DNA from: an uncultured Saprospiraceae bacterium
GTDB lineage: Bacteria; Bacteroidota; Bacteroidia; Chitinophagales; Saprospiraceae
Direction of reading: 5' to 3'
DNA: 64,000 bases
Assembly: GCA_938015435.1 (NCBI GenBank)
Contig: CALLPN010000003.1
Location: 1 to 64,000 of the forward strand
Part shown: piece after piece, positions 56,606 to 64,000 of the stretch
Layout: every line of letters begins with the position of its first letter
How positions within the stretch are numbered: the first letter of the stretch is position 1
Notes under the pieces: generated by a model
Told to the model about the DNA's origin: nothing
The model's database searches: none
What the model saw: the letters and a program-made list of their open reading frames with translations, nothing else
Translations under genes and position numbers: made by a program

Positions 56606-57040
56606 TTAAAATGTATAAGTAAATCCTATCCCATTGTCAGCAGCTCCTATCTCTAAATATCCAAAGCCACTATATCTATCATAATCTATTTGATTCATTT
56701 TGGCTCTTGCACTACCTACTTTCTCTATGCTGCTTAGTTTAATTACCAAACCTACAGTAGCAGCACCCATAGAAGCCATAGATCCCCAGTATGACAAAGA
56801 ATGTGCACTAGACTGTTTGTCTGTCGTGGCATAGCCAATAAGCGATATTCCTGATAATACCGAAGTAGCTATGCCCCATTTGTTAGCGAGTTTACTTTGT
56901 GTCACCCCTAAGTTATAGTGCCGCTGAGCTACATTATAAGCAATGTCAAGGTCGTAACTTTCTTCAGGCTGTATTTCATCCGACTGTGCACTCAATTGAA
57001 TACAGCAGATGAGGTTAAATAACATTATTGCATTTCTCAT
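56606..57040 (-). CDS. Small secreted or membrane protein, paralogue C of a local family
   Basis: The 144-residue protein has a signal peptide (about 1-18, IQLSAQ), an acidic helix (IQPEESYDLDIAYNVAQRH), two hydrophobic segments (WGIATSVLSGISLIGYA, about 55-71; MGAATVGLVIKLSSI, about 92-106) and the C-terminal strand NGIGFTYTF. It is more distant from copies A and B than they are from each other but has the same architecture. A -7 element (57073-57080) lies just upstream. Confidence 0.8.
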   Translation of the reverse strand: MRNAIMLFNLICCIQLSAQSDEIQPEESYDLDIAYNVAQRHYNLGVTQSKLANKWGIATSVLSGISLIGYATTDKQSSAHSLSYWGSMASMGAATVGLVIKLSSIEKVGSARAKMNQIDYDRYSGFGYLEIGAADNGIGFTYTF

Positions 57041-57072
57041 GATCTAGGAGTTTTTTTGTTCCTTTTGATACT

Positions 57073-57080
57073 CAAATGTA
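57073..57080 (-). promoter_or_regulatory. -7 element for paralogue C
   Basis: TACATTTG on the minus strand matches TAnnTTTG, about 33 bp upstream of the start. No TTG at the usual distance was found. It lies between two near-identical 18-bp sequences (57040-57057 and 57097-57114, one difference). Confidence 0.45.
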
Positions 57081-57114
57081 CATTGACAACCCTTCCTGAT
57101 TTAGGAGTTTTTTT

Positions 57115-57632
57115 AAAACCTAATTCCCATTATAGGTTTTATAGTGTTTGTAACCTCCGTTCGATATAAATACTGTCTACGGCTTAACGGCTTCAATAAT
57201 GATTACTTGGTCATTTTGAGATATCTCTAATTGTCATAGAAATAGAAAAATGATAATGTTTCATTTTGTAAAGTTTTGGGGCTTCACCATTAGACACACC
57301 TTCATAAGGTTGAGTTATGCCTAATGAGGTAGATTACTCTTGTTATTACCCTCTATTGGATAAAATTGTTTCTTATTATGAATCAAATATATCTTCAGTT
57401 TGGATGCTATGCTGGGGGTTTGTTGGTTGTGCACACCCTATTTTGGGCAACCTATGTGTTTATCATTTACTTCTAATCGTTTTCAACCTTGTATAACCAT
57501 TATCTATATTTAGCTCTAGAGTCTCATGTTTACAGGGAATCTGGAATAGATGTGCAGACGAAGTGGAGAAGCTACACATCAGAAAAATATATTAAGTATT
57601 TTTGCGGATCATTTTTTTAAACAAGTAATCAT
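57115..57632. other. Long intergenic region upstream of thrS
   Basis: The stretch holds one plausible short frame: ATG at 57378 to TAA at 57476, 32 residues, strongly hydrophobic. An inverted repeat (GATGTG with CACATC, near 57550-57580) lies about 55 bp before the thrS ATG and may be a leader hairpin. TATATTTA (57505-57512) is a partial -7 match for thrS. Confidence 0.45.
57378..57476 (+). CDS. Possible 32-residue membrane peptide
   Basis: The frame begins MNQIYLQFGCYAGG and continues with LLVVHTLFWATYVFIIYF, one membrane span filling most of its length. There is no purine-rich ribosome-binding site, but many Bacteroidota genes lack one. It could be a chance frame in A-T-rich DNA; no family is recognised. 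Confidence 0.25.
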   Translation: MNQIYLQFGCYAGGLLVVHTLFWATYVFIIYF

Positions 57633-59561
57633 ATGATCAATATCACACTCCCAGACGGAACAGTAAAACAGTATGATGCAGGATCATCAGCGATGGATGT
57701 CGCTATGAGCATCAGTGAAGGACTAGCGAGAAACGTACTCTCAGCTACGGTAAATGGCGAAGTGTGGGATGCGACCAGACCGATCCATGCAGATGCTAGT
57801 CTTGTACTGCATACATGGAAAGATAAAGTAGGGAAATCTACATTTTGGCACTCTTCTGCTCACATAATGGCAGAAGCAATAGAGGCTCTGTATCCAGGGA
57901 CTAAGTTTGGTTATGGACCTTCGATAGACACCGGTTTCTATTACGATATTGATACTGGTGATAAAACACTAACGCCTGACGACTTTAAAAAGATCGAAGA
58001 TAAGTTTATGGAACTTGCTCGTCAGAAAAACTCTTTTGAGCGAACTGAAGTAAGTAAATCGGATGCCTTGGCTTACTTCACTGAAAAGGGTGATGAATAT
58101 AAGATAGAAACGATAAATGATCTAGAAGATGGACAGATCACATTCTATAAGCAAGGAAACTTTACTGATCTATGTAGAGGACCTCACATACCTAGTACGT
58201 CACCTATTAAGGCTGTCAAAGTGATGAGTCTTGCTGGAGCATACTGGAAGGGAGATGATACACGCCAACAACTCACAAGAGTATACGGAGTGACATTCCC
58301 AAAAGCAAAAGAGCTGAAAGAATATCTTGTGCTACTAGAGGAAGCGAAAAAGAGAGATCATAGAAAACTGGGTGCTGAACTTGAGTTGTTCATGTTTTCA
58401 GAAAAAGTGGGTGCAGGACTACCGATATGGTTACCAAAAGGAACTCAGATCAGAGAAAGACTTCAAAATTTCCTTAAAGACGAACAAGAGAAGAGAGGAT
58501 ACCAAATGGTTGCTACTCCACACATCGGACATAAAAACCTTTATATAACTTCTGGTCACTATGAGAAATATGGAGAAGATAGCTTCCAGCCAATCACTAC
58601 ACCTAGAGAAGGTGAGGAGTTTTTACTAAAGCCAATGAATTGTCCACATCACTGTGAAATATTTGCCCATAAGCCACACTCCTACAAAGAGCTGCCTATG
58701 CGTATTGCGGAATTTGGTACCGTATATAGATATGAGCAATCTGGAGAATTACATGGACTCTCTAGAGTAAGAGGATTTACCCAAGATGACGCACACATAT
58801 TCTGTATGCCAAGTCAGCTCAAGGAAGAGTTTCTCAATGTACTGGACTTAACAAAGACTGTACTGCAGAAAATGGGCTTCGATGATTATACCGCTCAGAT
58901 ATCTTTGCGTGATCCTACGAATCCATCTAAGTATATTGGATCAGACGCGAACTGGGAAGCCGCAGAAAGCGCAATAATAGAAGCAACCGCTGAGTCAGGA
59001 CTAGAAACAGTTACTGCATATGGTGAAGCAGCATTCTACGGTCCAAAGCTTGATTTCATGATCAAAGATGCACTCGGTAGATCTTGGCAGCTTGGTACGA
59101 TTCAAGTAGATTATAATCTTCCAGAAAGGTTTGAACTAGAATATACAGGATCTGACAATCAACCTCATAGACCAGTAATGATACATAGAGCCCCATTTGG
59201 TTCTATGGAAAGGTTTATGAGTATATTAATAGAGCACACTGCAGGTAAATTTCCTTTGTGGTTAACACCAGATCAATTTGCGTTACTTCCTATCTCAGAT
59301 AAGTATAATGAGCTGTGCGAAAACATCAAATTGGACCTTGCTAAACTCGACATTCGTGGATATGTAGATAGTCGTGCTGAATCTATTGGTAGAAAAATTC
59401 GTGATACTGAGGTTAATAAAATACCTCTCATGATGATCGTAGGTGATAAAGAGGCTGAATCTAACACCTTGTCTGTGCGTAAGCAAGGTGATGGTGATAT
59501 AGGAAGTATGACAGTAGAAGAGTTTGTTTCTTACTTCCAAGGGCTAGTTGAAGCTGAATAA
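57633..59561 (+). CDS. thrS: Threonyl-tRNA synthetase
   Basis: ThrRS charges tRNA-Thr and edits mischarged serine. The 642-residue protein has the N-terminal TGS domain (1-62, [14 protein letters not shown]), the editing domain with [10 protein letters not shown] (about 74-83) and a second metal-type motif with Cys-His in [10 protein letters not shown]. The catalytic core holds zinc ligands in [11 protein letters not shown] and motif 3 in [16 protein letters not shown]. The anticodon-binding domain starts near 540. It is transcribed alone, with a strong terminator. Confidence 0.97.
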   Translation: MINITLPDGTVKQYDAGSSAMDVAMSISEGLARNVLSATVNGEVWDATRPIHADASLVLHTWKDKVGKSTFWHSSAHIMAEAIEALYPGTKFGYGPSIDTGFYYDIDTGDKTLTPDDFKKIEDKFMELARQKNSFERTEVSKSDALAYFTEKGDEYKIETINDLEDGQITFYKQGNFTDLCRGPHIPSTSPIKAVKVMSLAGAYWKGDDTRQQLTRVYGVTFPKAKELKEYLVLLEEAKKRDHRKLGAELELFMFSEKVGAGLPIWLPKGTQIRERLQNFLKDEQEKRGYQMVATPHIGHKNLYITSGHYEKYGEDSFQPITTPREGEEFLLKPMNCPHHCEIFAHKPHSYKELPMRIAEFGTVYRYEQSGELHGLSRVRGFTQDDAHIFCMPSQLKEEFLNVLDLTKTVLQKMGFDDYTAQISLRDPTNPSKYIGSDANWEAAESAIIEATAESGLETVTAYGEAAFYGPKLDFMIKDALGRSWQLGTIQVDYNLPERFELEYTGSDNQPHRPVMIHRAPFGSMERFMSILIEHTAGKFPLWLTPDQFALLPISDKYNELCENIKLDLAKLDIRGYVDSRAESIGRKIRDTEVNKIPLMMIVGDKEAESNTLSVRKQGDGDIGSMTVEEFVSYFQGLVEAE

Positions 59562-59585
59562 AACAATAATTTATTATTGATATAC

Positions 59586-59622
59586 AATCGTCTTTCGCTT
59601 ATTGAGCGGAAGGCGATTTTTT
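59586..59622 (+). terminator. Terminator of thrS
   Basis: AATCGTCTTTCGCT pairs with AGCGGAAGGCGATT (14-bp stem with G-T pairs) around a TATTG loop, followed by a run of T. It lies about 25 bp after the thrS stop. Confidence 0.92.
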
Positions 59623-59826
59623 ATGTAACGGCATCATTTCTTAATGGTTTCCCATTATAAAACTTCAATTTCTTGAATATATCTTTGTCTTATAGACACT
59701 GTAGTTAAATTGCAATCCATTATTTATAACCTAATCTAGTGGACTTTCTCCTTCCAATATCTAATCCCTAATAGACATTAACAACTATTTAATGACAATT
59801 CGGTTATCTGGTATATGCAAAAATTA

Positions 59827-59834
59827 TATCTTTG
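59827..59834 (+). promoter_or_regulatory. -7 element for the Omp28-like gene
   Basis: TATCTTTG matches TAnnTTTG fully, about 40 bp before the ATG at 59874. A clear -33 TTG is not present at the right spacing. Confidence 0.5.
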
Positions 59835-59873
59835 CAACACCATTAGACATTCAATATCAATAAATTATATATT

Positions 59874-60911
59874 ATGAAAAAATTTACTTTAATATTCACA
59901 ATGACGATCGCTATGCTCTCTACCCAAGCGCAAGAGATCAGTACTGATCAATGGACCATCATGACTAAGACAAGTGCTACATGGTGTGGTAACTGTGGAT
60001 CATGGGGATGGGACATGTTTAAAGACCTAATAGAAGATAATGCAGATAAAAACGTAATTATTTGGTCTTCTCACAATAGTGGGGATCTAGACAATGAAGC
60101 ATCCATAGACATTAACACAGGTTGGGGATCAGCTGGACAGCCTCAGTTTTTTGTAAATAGTGACGAGTTTGATATTAATCAAGGTAACCCAGATCAATCA
60201 AGAGCTCAAATCAATAGTTACATCGATGCCTTGGTGGGATTTGGTGCATTGGCCGGAGTTGGTGTAGATGCAACATATGACGGTGAAACTCTGAGCGTTA
60301 CTGCTAAAGCAGAGTTCCTTTCTGATTTGGCAGATGGAGATTATCGTTTAGCTGTATACCTTTTAAAAGACCACGTAATATCTAACCAAGCTTCCATTGG
60401 ATCTAACGCGGACCACAGATACGTACTTACAGACAAAATTACAGAATCATCTTTCGGTGAGCAAATAGTAGAAGGAGCCGTTCAATCTGGTGCAACATAT
60501 ACTGTTGAGGCTTCTAAAGACATAGCAGATATAGATCTAGAAAACGATGAAGTAGTAGTAATACTTTGGAACCTAAGGGTAGACGGAGTATATGCATTTT
60601 TCAATGCTAATAGAAATAGTATTACAGAGAGTGGTACTTCAGCTACAGTTGATATTTCTGGTATATCAGATATTACTACAAAACAAAACGATGGTGAAAT
60701 TATCTTAGATATTACTGTGGAGCAAAACTTAGGGCTTTTACAAACAAGACTTATAAACGTTAGCGGTCAAGTGATCAGTTCTCAAGAAATAAATACTATT
60801 AATGGTACAAACCAAATTAGATACAGTACTAATAATATACCTGCAGGTACATACTTAGTACAGGTCACTACTAATGGTAAAGTACACACAGAAAAAGTGA
60901 TAATACTATAA
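59874..60911 (+). CDS. Omp28-like thioredoxin-fold protein with type A T9SS sorting domain
   Basis: The 345-residue exported protein has a signal peptide (1-19, STQAQ), a thioredoxin-like domain with the redox motif WCGNCGSWG (about 37-45), and an Omp28-type beta domain (about 120-260). The C-terminal type A sorting domain (about 275-345) includes NVSGQVISSQ and IPAGTYLVQVTT. The CGNC pair is where thioredoxins have CGPC, so a disulphide-handling role is possible. Export would be by the type IX system. It has its own promoter and terminator. Confidence 0.88.
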   Translation: MKKFTLIFTMTIAMLSTQAQEISTDQWTIMTKTSATWCGNCGSWGWDMFKDLIEDNADKNVIIWSSHNSGDLDNEASIDINTGWGSAGQPQFFVNSDEFDINQGNPDQSRAQINSYIDALVGFGALAGVGVDATYDGETLSVTAKAEFLSDLADGDYRLAVYLLKDHVISNQASIGSNADHRYVLTDKITESSFGEQIVEGAVQSGATYTVEASKDIADIDLENDEVVVILWNLRVDGVYAFFNANRNSITESGTSATVDISGISDITTKQNDGEIILDITVEQNLGLLQTRLINVSGQVISSQEINTINGTNQIRYSTNNIPAGTYLVQVTTNGKVHTEKVIIL

Positions 60912-60960
60912 ATTGTTACCCCTTGATGTTACATAACTTTTTATAGAAGTTATGAATCAA

Positions 60961-61000
60961 AAAAGCTCAAGCAGATTGAATTCTGTTTGAGCTTTTCCGT
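60961..61000 (+). terminator. Terminator of the Omp28-like gene
   Basis: AAAAGCTCAAGCAGA pairs with TCTGTTTGAGCTTTT (15-bp stem, one G-T pair) around TTGAAT; the T-rich end overlaps the stem, as is common. Confidence 0.9.
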
Positions 61001-61033
61001 TTTAGAATATTACAATTAGATGAAGGTACATCA

Positions 61034-61064
61034 TTGCGTTTACCAACTATAGAGTCTATCTTTA
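61034..61064 (+). promoter_or_regulatory. Candidate promoter of cydAB
   Basis: TTG (61034-61036) is followed after 20 bp by TATCTTTA (61057-61064), one base from TAnnTTTG. The leader would be about 40 bases before the cydA ATG. Confidence 0.55.
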
Positions 61065-61111
61065 CCTAAGAAAGTATAGACAAGTTTTAACCATATAGTT
61101 AAACTTATTTT

Positions 61112-62443
61112 ATGGAGGATATGATTTTATACGATAGATTGCAATTTGCATTTACTATCACTTTTCATTATATATTCCCACAGCTCACGATGGGATTATC
61201 ATTGATCATTGTTTACTTTAAGGGTAATTTTCTCCGTACACAACTTGACAAGTATAATGTTGCTGCAAAATTCTTAATGAAAATATTTGCGGTAAATTTT
61301 ACCATGGGAGTCATCACTGGTATTCCGATGGAATTTCAATTTGGGACTAATTGGGCGAAGTTTTCCGAACTCACTGGAAGCATAATAGGACAAACTCTTG
61401 CGATGGAAGGATTGTTCTCTTTTTTTCTTGAATCATCCTTTTTAGTGCTATTTATTTTTGGTGAAAAATTGATGGGTCAGAAGCTTCATTTTCTAACTGC
61501 TCTTTTAGTTTTCTTAGGTTCTTGGGCTAGTGGATATTTTATATTAGCCACCAATGCATGGATGCAACATCCAGTCGGCTATGAGATTCTAGACAACGGA
61601 AAATTTGTCTTAGAGAATTTTTCAGCACTGTTCAGTAATCCTTGGTTGCTTCCTGCCTTTCTACACAATCAGATGGCCTCTCTGGTCACATCATCATTCG
61701 TAGTGGCGAGTATTGGTGCCTTCTATATATTAAGTAAGTCACATATTGAATACGGAAAATTGTTTCTATCAACTGGTGTCTTTTTTGGAGTTATTTCTAG
61801 TTTCCTTGTTGCTTTTCCTACTGGAGATTGGAACGCAAAAAATGTGGCAAAATATCAACCTGCTGCATTCGCTGCGATGGAAGGAATATTTGAAACAGAA
61901 CACGCTGGAGCAGAAATAGTACTAATCGGTCAGCCCAATATGGTCGAAAAAAAACTCGACAACAAAATAGCAGTACCAAATGTACTTAGCTTCTTGACCT
62001 ACCAAGATTGGAACAAGCAAATTTCTGGTATGGATAATTTTACAGAAGAGCAACTACCGACTAATGTCCCAGGATTATATTATTCCTATCATATCATGGT
62101 TGGACTAGGTACAATATTTATTGCTGTGATGAGCTTAGCTTTTTTCTTTTTATGGAGAAAAAAATTATACTATATGAAACCATTACTTTGGACGATAATG
62201 GTGTTAGCTCCATTTGCATACATCGCTAATATCACTGGGTGGTACGTAGCGGAGTTAGGAAGACAACCCTATTTGGTTTACGGCCTGTTATATACCAGCG
62301 ATGGAATCTCACCAACCGTATCTTCTGGTAATACACTATTCACTTTATTAGGTTTTATTGGGTTGTACTTTTTGTTGGGAATTTTGTTTCTAATCCTTGT
62401 TGGTAAAACCATTTATAAAGGACCCATAGCACAAAATCACTAA
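61112..62443 (+). CDS. cydA: Cytochrome bd-type ubiquinol/menaquinol oxidase subunit I
   Basis: CydA carries the haems of the high-affinity terminal oxidase and oxidises quinol. The 443-residue protein has His19 (FHYIFPQLTMG), the expected haem b595 ligand, His185 (LHNQMASL) and the acidic channel segment AMEGLFSFFLESSFLVLF. The end of the Q-loop region includes GDWNAKNVAKYQPAAFAAMEG. It is the short form, without the long Q-loop insertion of E. coli CydA. The Met ligand segment falls in ITGWYVAELGRQPYLVYG, where GRQPW of many homologues is GRQPY. The stop and the cydB ATG are 3 bp apart. Confidence 0.96.
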   Translation: MEDMILYDRLQFAFTITFHYIFPQLTMGLSLIIVYFKGNFLRTQLDKYNVAAKFLMKIFAVNFTMGVITGIPMEFQFGTNWAKFSELTGSIIGQTLAMEGLFSFFLESSFLVLFIFGEKLMGQKLHFLTALLVFLGSWASGYFILATNAWMQHPVGYEILDNGKFVLENFSALFSNPWLLPAFLHNQMASLVTSSFVVASIGAFYILSKSHIEYGKLFLSTGVFFGVISSFLVAFPTGDWNAKNVAKYQPAAFAAMEGIFETEHAGAEIVLIGQPNMVEKKLDNKIAVPNVLSFLTYQDWNKQISGMDNFTEEQLPTNVPGLYYSYHIMVGLGTIFIAVMSLAFFFLWRKKLYYMKPLLWTIMVLAPFAYIANITGWYVAELGRQPYLVYGLLYTSDGISPTVSSGNTLFTLLGFIGLYFLLGILFLILVGKTIYKGPIAQNH

Positions 62444-62446
62444 ATC

Positions 62447-63520
62447 ATGGAAATCTTTTGGTACATAACTATTGCTATTGTCTTAGCCATGTTCTTCATT
62501 TTAGATGGTTACGATTTTGGCGCAGGAATAATTCACCTGTTCTTTGCTAAAACAGAAAAGGATAAGGAAGTAATTGCTAAGTCCGCTGGTTTGTTTTGGG
62601 ATTCTAACGAGGTTTGGTTGGTTGCAGGTGGAGGAATGCTCTTTATGGCCTTTCCCACTTTCTATGCCTCAGTATTTAGTGGCTTTTATTTGCCACTGAT
62701 AATTGTCCTTTGGCTAATTATGCTAAGAGCTATAGGCCTAGAGTTTCGAAGTCAATTCAAATTTCAAATGTGGAAAGATATTTGGGATAGCTCTTTTGGT
62801 GTTTCTAGTTTATTACTTGCATTGTTTTTTGGAATTGCCTTAGGTAATATTATTAGAGGTGTAAATCTTGGAGGAGTAGAAAGCGGTGTGTCTCTTTACG
62901 AAAGTCAATACTTCTTCTTACCCCTTTGGGACAGTAGCTTTAGCCCACTTTGTGAATCTCCTGGAGTGATAGATTGGTTTACGATTATAATTGGGTTTAT
63001 CTCAGTAGTTACATTAGCTATGCATGGAGCAAATTGGATTATTCTTAAAACCAACTCCTCAATAAATAACAAGCTTAAGACCGTTGTGTTTAGATTAAAT
63101 ATTGTCTTGTCCATACTCACTGTAATCTCTTTGTACGCATGGCAAATGATAAACCCAGCCGCATTGAATAATTTTACAGAACAACCACTTTTTATATTAT
63201 TTCCCTTGCTATACTTTACTGGTGTTATTGGCTTATATTTTGTCAAAAAAATAAAAAATGACCTATACCCGTTTTTACTTTCTTCACTGTTAGTACTGGG
63301 GGGCATTACCTCGTCCTTAGCCTCTCTATTTCCTGTAATCCTACCTTCGACTAATGATATCAATGGAGCACTGACCATCTATAATACAACGACTAATAGC
63401 TATGGATTATCCGTTGCCCTCAATTGGGGTATTGTTGGACTTATACTTGTAGTTGTTTACTTCATTATACAAAAAAGAATGATGTCCGGAAAAATTGATA
63501 ATATGGACTATGGACACTAA
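62447..63520 (+). CDS. cydB: Cytochrome bd-type oxidase subunit II
   Basis: CydB is the haem-free structural partner of CydA. The 357-residue protein has 8-9 membrane segments and the signature N-terminus FFILDGYDFGAGI, followed by LFWDSNEVWLVAGGGMLFMAFP and LRAIGLEFRSQF. It follows cydA by 3 bp. No CydX is visible; the next frame starts 6 bp later and codes for a larger protein. Confidence 0.97.
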   Translation: MEIFWYITIAIVLAMFFILDGYDFGAGIIHLFFAKTEKDKEVIAKSAGLFWDSNEVWLVAGGGMLFMAFPTFYASVFSGFYLPLIIVLWLIMLRAIGLEFRSQFKFQMWKDIWDSSFGVSSLLLALFFGIALGNIIRGVNLGGVESGVSLYESQYFFLPLWDSSFSPLCESPGVIDWFTIIIGFISVVTLAMHGANWIILKTNSSINNKLKTVVFRLNIVLSILTVISLYAWQMINPAALNNFTEQPLFILFPLLYFTGVIGLYFVKKIKNDLYPFLLSSLLVLGGITSSLASLFPVILPSTNDINGALTIYNTTTNSYGLSVALNWGIVGLILVVVYFIIQKRMMSGKIDNMDYGH

Positions 63521-63526
63521 TACCTA

Positions 63527-64000
63527 ATGCTAAAAAACATACCTTTGACTGAATCTTTAATGTCATTAATCAGTATTGCTATAGGAATATTAGGGGCAAA
63601 CATGACTGGTTATTATAAGCCAAATGTTTCCTATGATTTTGTAGGCAATACTATAGCTGGAGTATTTGGAAGTATTCTAATTATAAAGTTTTTAGGTCGA
63701 TTAGGGTTTGATCCAGTTTCTATAATGGAATCCGGAAGTACGAATTGGTCACTTGTTCTACTTAATCTTATTGTTTCGTTTGTGGCAGGTGGAGCATCCA
63801 TATTTATTCTAAATAAAATACAAAAGAAGTTGAAGTCAAAAGAAGAGTTGTTTGCTCACTTAATAAGCAGTTTTAGAGTTGTTAGTTTTTTGGAGGGTGT
63901 ATCTTACATCCTATTAATGCTGGTAGCCGTACCATGGAAGTATATGGTAGGCGATGCACATTTAGTTAAACTGTTGGGAATGCCTCACGGAATACTGTTT
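63527..64000 (+). CDS. Partial membrane protein: YeaQ/YmgE-like N-terminus followed by DUF3817
   Basis: The frame opens at ATG 63527, 6 bp after cydB, and runs for 158 codons to the window edge without a stop. The N-terminal half (about 1-100) has three hydrophobic segments, including ISIAIGILGANMTGYY and FVGNTIAGVFGSILIIKFLG, which resemble small YeaQ/YmgE (transglycosylase-associated) membrane proteins. After a charged linker (KIQKKLKSKEE), the segment from about residue 112 (ISSFRVVSFLEGVSYILLML, AVPWKYMVG, GMPHGILF) matches DUF3817. The tight spacing suggests co-expression with cydAB. The end lies outside the window. Confidence 0.75.
   Translation, partial: MLKNIPLTESLMSLISIAIGILGANMTGYYKPNVSYDFVGNTIAGVFGSILIIKFLGRLGFDPVSIMESGSTNWSLVLLNLIVSFVAGGASIFILNKIQKKLKSKEELFAHLISSFRVVSFLEGVSYILLMLVAVPWKYMVGDAHLVKLLGMPHGILF

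Noticed and set aside
57040-57114. Two 18-bp near-identical sequences flanking the paralogue C promoter as insertion-site repeats
   Set aside because: No inserted element lies between them (only about 40 bp) and no terminal inverted repeats are seen. A small local duplication is simpler.
61112-62443. CydA as truncated because it lacks the long Q-loop
   Set aside because: Short-Q-loop CydA is a normal class in many bacteria. The haem-ligand His residues seen at 19 and 185 and the acidic channel residues are present.

Overview
The window looks like a chromosomal segment of a low-GC, free-living member of the Bacteroidota, most likely in or near the Saprospiraceae. Evidence seen here: type IX secretion sorting domains of both type A and type B, very large HYR-repeat and PKD-repeat surface proteins, several proteins recognisable as phylum-typical (DUF6089, DUF4175, Omp28-like, choice-of-anchor V), the bacillithiol gene bshA, a short-form cydAB, an L13 N-terminus of the phylum's type, and promoter elements of the phylum's -33/-7 type (TTG, about 20 bp, TAnnTTTG). 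The family-level placement is inference.

Layout. 1-61: first codons of rplM on the minus strand, with its promoter. 383-3872 (+): GH3-family enzyme with a small partner, then nadA and a membrane-anchored cytochrome c. 4177-10414 (-): M1 aminopeptidase lipoprotein, an unknown secreted beta-rich protein, dapD, a Nudix hydrolase and prfA. 10713-18254 (-): a 2513-residue HYR-repeat protein. 18535-22917 (-): an RskA-like domain protein coupled to an OmpA-family protein, an FKBP lipoprotein, a DUF6089 protein and a choice-of-anchor V protein. 23102-24640 (-): an ECF sigma factor, membrane anti-sigma factor and Spy-like periplasmic protein. 24878-27740: a Kir-type potassium channel, an acyltransferase and bshA. 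28082-29140 (+): recA, followed by a tandem-repeat array. 29646-33466 (+): AMP nucleosidase, a coiled-coil protein, a flippase and a PhnA-like protein. 33615-38234 (-): DUF952, hisS, a decayed four-helix-bundle gene, pheS, an EGF-like lipoprotein and a rhodanese. 38355-44695: uppS, a sialidase-fold lipoprotein, NfeD with flotillin, and a trehalase-fold lipoprotein. 44720-50323 (-): an 1867-residue PKD protein. 50540-54825 (-): DUF4175, an RsbW-like ATPase and ybeY. 55242-57040 (-): a cluster of small paralogues. 57633-64000 (+): thrS, an Omp28-like protein, cydA, cydB and a partial DUF3817 membrane protein.

Most of the window is core housekeeping (three aminoacyl-tRNA synthetases, release factor 1, RecA, UppS, YbeY, DapD, NadA) interspersed with surface and secretion genes. 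No rRNA, tRNA, CRISPR array, insertion sequence or prophage was seen.

Items most worth a second look: a trehalase-fold lipoprotein in which both expected catalytic acids are replaced; a three-gene ECF sigma module with an extremely acidic anti-sigma tail and a basic Spy-like partner; a local family of small membrane proteins with a truncated fourth copy; the 82-85 bp tandem repeats after recA; and a frameshifted four-helix-bundle gene that is visible only when three frames are joined.
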